Positions 6,750-11,285 of a DNA stretch of 11,285 nt are shown here, one piece after another. Under the pieces are notes generated by a model. The model saw nothing but the letters and a program-made list of their open reading frames with translations, ran no database searches and was not told the origin of the DNA. The translations under genes and the position numbers were made by a program. How positions within the stretch are numbered: position 1 is the stretch's first letter; each line of letters starts with the position of its first letter. Source of the stretch: Eubacteriales Family XIII. Incertae Sedis bacterium (GTDB taxonomy: Bacteria > Bacillota > Clostridia > Peptostreptococcales > Anaerovoracaceae); contig JAISZM010000003.1 of assembly GCA_031269205.1 (NCBI GenBank), positions 1-11,285 of the forward strand. The letters run 5' to 3'.

Positions 6750-7982
6750 ATGAAACTTGGTTTTGGTACAAACGCGACGGACAGACTTGAAGGGATCAAT
6801 TATCCGCGGATGAGGGAATATCGCCTGAACCGAACAAAGGAGATGATGAAGAAACACGGGATAGGCACGATGGTAACGTGGGAGGCATGGGACATGCGGT
6901 ACATCGCGTCCGTGTACAACACCATCCCCTGCAGATGGATCGAGAGCCAGTTCGTGGTGTTGCCGATCAACGGTGATCCCTATGTGTTTGGCATGACCAG
7001 CTTTTCGCCCTACATCATGAGAGAGGAACTCCCCTGGCTGAACGATAAGATCTTTGCTTCCCCCGGCACGACCAAAATGAATCATACCATCGAAGGCATC
7101 GAAGGCGTTATAAAAGCCATCACCGACATCGTAAGCGAACACGGCCTTGAGAACGAACCCGTGGCGCTTGACGGTTGCACCTCGGAATTTCTGGTTGGCG
7201 AAGCTCTGGCCAAGAAGGGGCTGAAGGCCGTCGACGGGAAACGCTGCATGTTCGAAGCGCGCATGATCAAAAACAGGGACGAAGTCGAATGCGTACGCAC
7301 AGCCTGCACGACCGCGGAAGCGGCTTTCGACGCCATAAAGCGCAACATTCGCCCCGGCATCAAGGAATGCGAATTGGTCGGTATCGGCATGGAGCGCCTC
7401 TACGCTCTCGGGGCGGACGAAACGCAGGAATTCGTATGTTCGTCCGGGCCGCGCACCAATCCGCTGCATATAGACTATACGGATCGGATGGTTCGTCCGG
7501 GTGAGCTCGTGATCGTCGACATCAACGGCAACTCCTGGCAGGGTTACAAGTCCTGTTACTATCGGACATTTTCCTGCGGCAAAGCCACGGAAGAGCAAAA
7601 GGAAGTCTACGAGGTATGCCGCAAGATGATGTACGACGGCATGAGCTATGTGAAGGCTGGCGTACCCGCGAGCGACGTGTACAAAGGCTTCCCGCAATCA
7701 CCTTCCTTCTGGGGCTACGACAAATGGGAAGATGTCGCGCCCTACATGCTCGTTCACGGTATCGGCCTCTCCCTTCATGAACTGCCTTGGCAGTGGAAAA
7801 GCGCGGATCGCGATAGCGATATCCTCTTTGAGGAGGGCATGGTTCTCGCGGTCGAAAACTGGTACGGGAAGCCCGGCGGAGATTTTGGCGTCCGTCTTGA
7901 GGAGAATATCGTCGTCACGAAAGAAGGCTATGAATTGCTCAGCCTCTATCAGGTCGACGACATAATAGAAGTGGACATTTAG
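6750..7982 (+). CDS. M24-family ('pita-bread') hydrolase, Xaa-Pro aminopeptidase/creatinase-like
   Basis: A 410-residue protein; the start is fixed by GAGGAGG six nt before the ATG at 6750. The N-terminal creatinase-like domain spans about 1-170 and the C-terminal catalytic fold about 175-400. Of the five usual M24 metal ligands, D257 (VIVDING), H336 (HGIGLSLHE), E369 (VLAVENW) and E384 (GVRLEEN) are present. The second Asp, expected in the GY-x2-D-x2-RT segment, is a cysteine (C269 in GYKSCYYRTF). Members with altered ligands include creatinase and the DMSP lyase DddP, so this may not be a peptidase. It probably hydrolyses an amide or C-N bond in the pathway substrate. The next gene follows by 44 nt on the same strand. 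The LysR box lies upstream in an AT-rich region, with no confident -35/-10 visible. Confidence 0.88.
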   Translation: MKLGFGTNATDRLEGINYPRMREYRLNRTKEMMKKHGIGTMVTWEAWDMRYIASVYNTIPCRWIESQFVVLPINGDPYVFGMTSFSPYIMREELPWLNDKIFASPGTTKMNHTIEGIEGVIKAITDIVSEHGLENEPVALDGCTSEFLVGEALAKKGLKAVDGKRCMFEARMIKNRDEVECVRTACTTAEAAFDAIKRNIRPGIKECELVGIGMERLYALGADETQEFVCSSGPRTNPLHIDYTDRMVRPGELVIVDINGNSWQGYKSCYYRTFSCGKATEEQKEVYEVCRKMMYDGMSYVKAGVPASDVYKGFPQSPSFWGYDKWEDVAPYMLVHGIGLSLHELPWQWKSADRDSDILFEEGMVLAVENWYGKPGGDFGVRLEENIVVTKEGYELLSLYQVDDIIEVDI

Positions 7983-8026
7983 GCTTGTGTCACGCAGCGA
8001 CCGAAAAGAGAGGAGCGCCGCAATCG

Positions 8027-8872
8027 ATGAGTGAACTGAAAAACAAGCGTATCATTACGGTGGCGACGACAGGAGCGTGGCCGACAAAGGAAAACACGCC
8101 GAATGTGCCGTTGCAGCCGGAAGAGATCGCGGAAGAGGTATACAACTGCTGGAAAGAAGGCGCCGCCATAGCGCATATCCACGTGCGCGACGACGCGGAT
8201 AGACCCGCGATGGAGTTTGAGAAATTCGCAAAGACGGTGGAACTCATTCGCGCGAAAAAAGATTGTGATATCATCCTCAACCTGACGACTTCCGGCGGCG
8301 TAGGCTTATCCGAAGACGACAGAATACGCCCATTCTATGAACTCAAGCCCGAGATGGCTTCGTATGACTGCGGCTCTATGAATTGGCAACACACTACGGT
8401 TTTTGAGAATACCCCGGCTTTCTTGGAAAAGCTGGGGGCGCTCATGCGAGAAGTGGGGGTCAAGCCGGAGATAGAAGTATTCGATCCCGGCATGATTTAC
8501 AACGCGCGGCACTATCTAAAAAAAGGTACGCTGACATCCCCTCCCCACTTCCAATTCTGTATGGGCGTGGCGGGTGGCATAGCGGCCTCGACGAAAAACC
8601 TCGTTTTCATGCACGACTGTTTGAAGGAGGTCGCGTCCGACGCAACGTGGAGCGCCTTCGGAATCGGAGCGCGCGCCATGGAGATACTCTATACCTCGGT
8701 CGCCATGGGGGGCAACGTGCGCGTGGGGATGGAGGACAACGTTCTGTACAAGAAGGGCGTCATTGCGGAAAGCAACATGGTGTTCGTGGCCCGCGCGAAG
8801 CGAATCATAGAAGAATTTGGCGCCGAAGCGGCTACGCCGGATGAAGCGCGCCAAATCCTCGGACTCAGGTAA
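8027..8872 (+). CDS. Beta-keto acid cleavage enzyme (BKACE, DUF849; Kce-like)
   Basis: A 281-residue protein, usual size for the family. The zinc-binding HIH pair is at H50 and H52 (AHIHVRDD) and the third ligand candidate E236 lies in GMEDN, followed by the conserved Y/GV/A/SN segment (Y241-N250). The family condenses a beta-keto acid with acetyl-CoA and releases acetoacetate plus a new acyl-CoA. Kce does this with 3-keto-5-aminohexanoate in lysine fermentation, and other members act on 3-dehydrocarnitine. The start ATG at 8027 follows GAGAGGAG by 11 nt; a longer reading from 7985 is rejected because that site lies inside it. With the M24 hydrolase 44 nt upstream it forms a two-gene unit opposite the dehydrogenase/thiolase operon. 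The exact keto acid is unknown. Confidence 0.93.
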   Translation: MSELKNKRIITVATTGAWPTKENTPNVPLQPEEIAEEVYNCWKEGAAIAHIHVRDDADRPAMEFEKFAKTVELIRAKKDCDIILNLTTSGGVGLSEDDRIRPFYELKPEMASYDCGSMNWQHTTVFENTPAFLEKLGALMREVGVKPEIEVFDPGMIYNARHYLKKGTLTSPPHFQFCMGVAGGIAASTKNLVFMHDCLKEVASDATWSAFGIGARAMEILYTSVAMGGNVRVGMEDNVLYKKGVIAESNMVFVARAKRIIEEFGAEAATPDEARQILGLR

Positions 8873-8876
8873 CGCC

Positions 8877-9102
8877 ATGGAATTCGCCGAAGCGCTCGCT
8901 CGCAGGCGATCGAAAACTGGGCAGCGTATTGCTGTGGTTCGTATTGGAAACGATTCGACTCCGACCGGATATCGAGTTGGAGAAGGCGATAGGCATACCC
9001 GAAGATTTCGAACCGCTGCTCGGCGTCGCGGTAGGACACGCCACCAAACCTGTGACGACCCATCCGACCAACAAGGAAAAAATCGCCGTAACTATTACGT
9101 GA
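8877..9102 (+). pseudogene. Nitroreductase-family gene remnant (internally deleted and frameshifted)
   Basis: An ATG at 8877, 4 nt after the BKACE stop, starts MEFAEALARRRSKTG, which looks like the N-terminus of a nitroreductase (typically M-E-F-x-E-x-x-x-x-R-R-S). This frame then loses meaning. From about 8917, one frame over, the reading is LGSVLLWFVLETIRL, then EKAIGIPEDFEPLLGVAVGHA, ending in TGA at 9100-9102. The IPEDFEPLLGVAVG part is typical of the nitroreductase C-terminus. Intact members have about 170 or more residues with an FMN-binding middle, which is missing here. I read this as a deletion remnant. An alternative is a chance resemblance of the short N-terminal piece, but the C-terminal match is stronger. 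Originally it may have been the third gene of the BKACE unit. Confidence 0.6.
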
Positions 9103-9133
9103 CTCGAATTGTCCACGATCTCAGCCCATCTTT

Positions 9134-9153
9134 GTGACACCAGGGGGACGGTA
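9134..9153 (+). repeat. Palindromic-type repeat copy 1 (GTGACAC..GGGGACGGTA)
   Basis: GTGACACCAGGGGGACGGTA is nearly identical to the sequence at 10311-10330, with one indel and a changed base. I know sequences with a GTGACA...GGGGACGGT...TGTCAC layout as dispersed repeats in several bacterial genomes. The right-hand TGTCAC end is degraded here (TGTCGT at 9166-9171 region). It begins about 30 nt after the nitroreductase remnant. Confidence 0.55.
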
Positions 9154-9154
9154 T

Positions 9155-9199
9155 CCTCTGGCAATGTCGTTGCATATATCTTATGCGAATGCCAAGAGG
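9155..9199. other. Long imperfect hairpin next to repeat copy 1
   Basis: CCTCTGGCA (9155-9163) pairs with TGCCAAGAGG (9190-9199) with one bulged A. Inside, GCATA (9172-9176) pairs with TATGC (9182-9186) around a 5-nt loop. There is no T-run after it, so a standard terminator is unlikely. It may be the structured part of the dispersed repeat, or an RNA-level element downstream of the BKACE unit. Confidence 0.4.
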
Positions 9200-9249
9200 T
9201 ATTTCTGGCTTCCCCACCCGCGCGAGGGATGTTTCACAAATCGCGTTAA

Positions 9250-9278
9250 TTGACATCCGTTTCGAATGGTGCTATTGT
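9250..9278 (+). promoter_or_regulatory. Sigma-70-type promoter for the membrane protein gene
   Basis: A perfect TTGACA -35 (9250-9255) is followed by a 17-bp spacer and TATTGT (9273-9278, 4/6 match to the -10). Transcription would start near 9285, leaving a leader of about 130 nt before the GTG at 9415. The leader has two small stems, GTCAG/CTGAC (9311-9328) and GCGCG/CGCGC (9352-9367), and nothing else I recognise. Confidence 0.6.
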
Positions 9279-9414
9279 TTCGTTGGTGGGGGATAGCATT
9301 GGTTGGGATGGTCAGCTTATGCTCTGACGGATGAACCACTTATTCACAAATGCGCGTAAAAGCGCGCGATCCTCTCACATCGCTTGTCGCCGTTGAAACA
9401 GGCAGGGTTGGTTA

Positions 9415-10314
9415 GTGAAACAAGGTTCAGGGATTACCTTTATCAGCAAGGCAGACGAAATATTGCGAATAGTGGATTCGCAAGAGGGGGCGTCGAAAGA
9501 TGCCCTTCGGATGATTGCCGCGGATATCCTGTCGAAGCCGTATCAAGAATCAGTTGACGATGGCGTCGATGTGAAAACTGAAATTGAACGCCTTCGGAAC
9601 CTGTCAATTCAAGGCGTTATTGCACTCGACGTTTTGAGCAATGCCACTACCGCCCTGAAGGCTTTGGAACAGGAGGGAGAAGGGGGGTTGTTGCAGACGT
9701 CCTCTTCCAGCAGGGGTTCATCCATCGCATTCCGGGATATGTCTGACGGATCGGGCAAGCGCGCGCGCCGAACATCAAAAGTCACGTCCGTCGTCATTGT
9801 CGCCTGCGTGTTGGTGGCGGCAGCAGCTTTGTTGCCGCGTTTTTTCCCTTTTGGAACGACGCAGTCGCCGACCGCAAACGGGGCAGCGTCCGCATCGACG
9901 AACGACGGCGGATTTATAGGCGATCTCATAAGAATGATTCCCGGCTATGGAACAGGCAGGGACGCGGGCGGCGCGACAAAGAATGAGGCGAAACCCATCG
10001 CCTACGCGGACTTATTCAACGGTCTGACGAACTTGAGAGGGCTGTGGTTCGAGTTTACCGGAGAAGTGATGACGGACGAAGGCGGCGGTGTATTCTGCGT
10101 GAACGTCACAAAGGATGAAAGTGAAGTCATGGGGGCATTCATGCCGTATAAAGATTCGGTGGCGCTCTACGTGGAAGGCGCGGCGGACTTTCACGTCGGC
10201 GACATCATTCACTTTGTAGGTCAGTCCGACGGGAGCATTGCCGACAGTTCACTCGGATCAAGCGTGCGGATGCCGAAAATCATTGCGGCTGCCACGGATA
10301 TTTCAGTCGAGTGA
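9415..10314 (+). CDS. Single-pass membrane protein with possible OB-like outer domain, function unknown
   Basis: A 299-residue protein starting with GTG; a weak AGGG lies about 8 nt upstream. Residues 1-95 are hydrophilic and helical-looking, with no domain I recognise. A basic stretch (KRARRTSK, 115-122) precedes one membrane segment at about 124-143, so the N-terminus should be inside and the C-terminus outside. A low-complexity Ser/Thr/Ala/Gly linker follows (about 147-190). The C-terminal part (197-299) has short beta-like stretches, with a FTGEV turn, VGDIIHFVG at 261-269 and a closing PKIIAAATDISVE. This order resembles OB-fold tRNA_anti-like lipoprotein domains, but that is only a pattern resemblance. 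It is monocistronic with its own promoter. Its stop codon lies inside repeat copy 2. No role can be assigned. Confidence 0.75.
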   Translation: MKQGSGITFISKADEILRIVDSQEGASKDALRMIAADILSKPYQESVDDGVDVKTEIERLRNLSIQGVIALDVLSNATTALKALEQEGEGGLLQTSSSSRGSSIAFRDMSDGSGKRARRTSKVTSVVIVACVLVAAAALLPRFFPFGTTQSPTANGAASASTNDGGFIGDLIRMIPGYGTGRDAGGATKNEAKPIAYADLFNGLTNLRGLWFEFTGEVMTDEGGGVFCVNVTKDESEVMGAFMPYKDSVALYVEGAADFHVGDIIHFVGQSDGSIADSSLGSSVRMPKIIAAATDISVE

Positions 10315-10341
10315 CACTTGGGGACGGTACGATTTTGTCAC
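10311..10341 (+). repeat. Palindromic-type repeat copy 2 with GTGACA/TGTCAC ends
   Basis: The unit starts GTGACACTTGGGGACGGTAC and ends TTTTGTCAC, so the ends form a 6-bp inverted repeat (10311-10316 with 10336-10341). The TGA stop of the 299-aa gene (10312-10314) is part of it. Copy 1 at 9134 shares the GTGACAC and GGGGACGGTA blocks in the same orientation. Confidence 0.6.
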
Positions 10342-10438
10342 ATTCGATATCGGTTATGGAACCACTGAACAGTTACTTCTCCTTCGAATGAATTTCAACA
10401 AATCGCGAAATTTATGTTTCAATTCGGTCATAAAGGGG

Positions 10439-10444
10439 TATAAT
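10439..10444 (+). promoter_or_regulatory. TATAAT -10 box for the pilin-like gene
   Basis: A perfect TATAAT hexamer. The best -35 candidate is a weak TTTCAA at 10417-10422 with a 16-bp spacer. The predicted start of transcription, near 10451, falls at the ribosome site of the 14-codon ORF, so the leader would be very short. The rest of 10342-10438 shows no gene or structure I can support. Confidence 0.5.
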
Positions 10445-10460
10445 TGTCATAGGGAGTATA

Positions 10461-10505
10461 ATGAAACGCGCAGCCGGGCCGCATTCGCCCGCGTATAAAG
10501 AGTGA
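10461..10505 (+). CDS. Possible 14-codon leader peptide overlapping the pilin-like gene start
   Basis: ATG at 10461 is preceded by AGGGAG four nt upstream and reads MKRAAGPHSPAYKE before TGA at 10503-10505. The stop overlaps the next ATG by one base (TGATG), a layout typical of translational coupling. The downstream ATG has only AAGAG very close to it, so reinitiation would make sense. Short length means chance is a real alternative. Confidence 0.35.
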   Translation: MKRAAGPHSPAYKE

Positions 10506-11285
10506 TGAAACTGATGGGTGGAAATAATAATAACATCGATGCGATAAAAGCGCCGCAGGCGTCAGAGCGCCGCGGGGCGTCAGCGCGTCACAGCACGTCA
10601 GCGCACCGCGCGGGCATGACCCTCATTGAGGTCCTCGTCGCCATGGCCATCATCGCCATAATCAGCGTCATGTGCGTGTCGGCCTTCATGACCATACTCG
10701 CCGCCGAAACGCGCGAGACGAACACGAGACTAGCCTCCGAAAGCGCCGAAACGGCGATAGCGACCGGCGCCGATCCCACGTCGACCACAGCGGCGTTTCT
10801 CTCACTCGGCGCCTTCACCATAGGCGCGGACGCGGAATCATACTCCTCCACGGCAGGCGTAGGAAGCTCCCTCAACAACGGAGAAGGCGGGCAGATCGAC
10901 ACCTCGGGCCAACGCAACTACACCCTGCTGAAGGGCACGTCCAAGTATCAGAGTTCCCCGTCAAGCGACAAAGTCGTCGCTCTCATCGGCAACCTCAGCT
11001 ATGAACTCACAGAAAAGTACCAAACCCTTTACCCAGGTATTTCTATTACTAATACGTATTCTGATAGCCCCTACGAGGATTACAACTGGCTAATGTACAC
11101 CGTGCCCCAGGGCGAGGGCGGCAGATACAAGCTGGAGGTCTGGGGAGCCGCGGGCGGCGATCCCAAAGCCATGACCTATTACCCCATCATTGCCCCCGCG
11201 GGAAAAGGCGCCTACTCTAGGGGTGTGGTCAACCTCAAAGAGAACGACACTATCTATCTCTACGTAGGCGGCAAAGGCCAAGGAG
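10505..11285 (+). CDS. Type IV prepilin-like protein with C-terminal ALK-type glycine-rich domain (runs off window)
   Basis: The reading is open from ATG 10505 to the right edge (260 codons seen). Residues 1-37 form a long leader, rich in Asn, then Arg, Ser, Ala and His, ending RAG. The prepilin peptidase motif follows: G37 then MTLIEVLVAMAII, with Glu at +5 of the mature form and a hydrophobic helix to about residue 66. The family is cut and N-methylated by prepilin peptidase and assembled by type II/IV pilus machinery. Residues 70-190 are a low-complexity, Ser/Thr/Gly-rich stalk I do not recognise. From about 198 the sequence (YTVP, GRYKLEVWGAAGGD, GKGAYSRGVVNLK, TIYLYVGGKGQG) matches the glycine-rich domain known from ALK/LTK receptors and bacterial surface proteins. 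I infer a surface-displayed or pseudopilin-borne adhesin. A start at the fourth-codon ATG (10514) is also possible. Confidence 0.8.
   Translation, partial: MKLMGGNNNNIDAIKAPQASERRGASARHSTSAHRAGMTLIEVLVAMAIIAIISVMCVSAFMTILAAETRETNTRLASESAETAIATGADPTSTTAAFLSLGAFTIGADAESYSSTAGVGSSLNNGEGGQIDTSGQRNYTLLKGTSKYQSSPSSDKVVALIGNLSYELTEKYQTLYPGISITNTYSDSPYEDYNWLMYTVPQGEGGRYKLEVWGAAGGDPKAMTYYPIIAPAGKGAYSRGVVNLKENDTIYLYVGGKGQG
10559..10612 (+). repeat. Three tandem 18-bp repeats in the prepilin leader region
   Basis: Units start at 10559, 10577 and 10595, each carrying [GA]CGTCAG at the same place and each exactly six codons long. They encode ASERRG, ASARHS and TSAHRA, directly before the prepilin cleavage site. 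The units are imperfect copies, so they have diverged since duplication. Confidence 0.6.

Noticed and set aside
6732..7697. 321-codon minus-strand open reading opposite the M24 hydrolase
   Set aside because: The plus strand has conserved metal ligands and a perfect ribosome site; the minus reading has no motif.
8817..9137. 106-codon plus-strand reading after BKACE as one intact gene
   Set aside because: It overlaps the BKACE end, and beyond residue 35 or so it is Arg-rich nonsense, while the neighbouring frame holds a nitroreductase C-terminus; a broken gene explains it better.
10559..10612. CRISPR-like array
   Set aside because: The 18-bp units are contiguous without spacers, lie inside a coding region and keep its frame.

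Overview
The window looks like chromosomal DNA from an anaerobic, moderately GC-rich bacterium. A Bacillota/Clostridia-like host is my best guess, from strong GGAGG-type ribosome sites, TTG/GTG starts, a LarC protein, a beta-keto acid cleavage enzyme, an oxalate/formate-antiporter-like transporter and a prepilin-type gene. No rRNA, tRNA or marker gene fixes the taxon, so this is inference.

Region 1 (1-6515, minus strand) is a probable catabolic operon preceded by its regulator. In transcription order it holds a LysR-type regulator, an MFS transporter, a thiolase, a 3-hydroxyacyl-CoA-dehydrogenase-family enzyme, an unrecognised 102-aa protein, a DUF362 protein with a cysteine-rich tail, and the first 78 codons of LarC (nickel-pincer cofactor synthesis), which runs off the left edge. 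From the thiolase onward the genes are 16-28 nt apart.

Region 2 (6516-8872) is a divergent intergenic region with a perfect GTAAT-N11-ATTAC LysR-type box. It is followed on the plus strand by an M24 'pita-bread' hydrolase that lacks one of the five usual metal ligands, and by a beta-keto acid cleavage enzyme (BKACE/Kce, DUF849). Together the two arms read as one regulon: import, hydrolysis, oxidation of a beta-hydroxy group, acetyl-CoA-dependent cleavage of the beta-keto acid, then thiolysis. LarC suggests that a nickel-pincer racemase or epimerase also takes part. The logic resembles carnitine or aminohexanoate breakdown, but the substrate cannot be read from the sequence.

Region 3 (8873-10341) is accessory. 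It has a wrecked nitroreductase gene (N-terminus joined out of frame to a C-terminus), a palindromic repeat of the GTGACAC..GGGGACGGTA type, a hairpin, a good promoter, and a single-pass membrane protein with a possible OB-like outer domain. A second copy of the repeat overlaps that gene's stop codon.

Region 4 (10342-11285) has a TATAAT promoter, a possible 14-codon leader ORF whose stop overlaps the next start (TGATG), and a large gene open to the right edge. That gene encodes a type IV prepilin-like N-terminus, preceded by three tandem 18-bp repeats, and leads into an ALK-type glycine-rich domain. This fusion is the most unusual item in the window.
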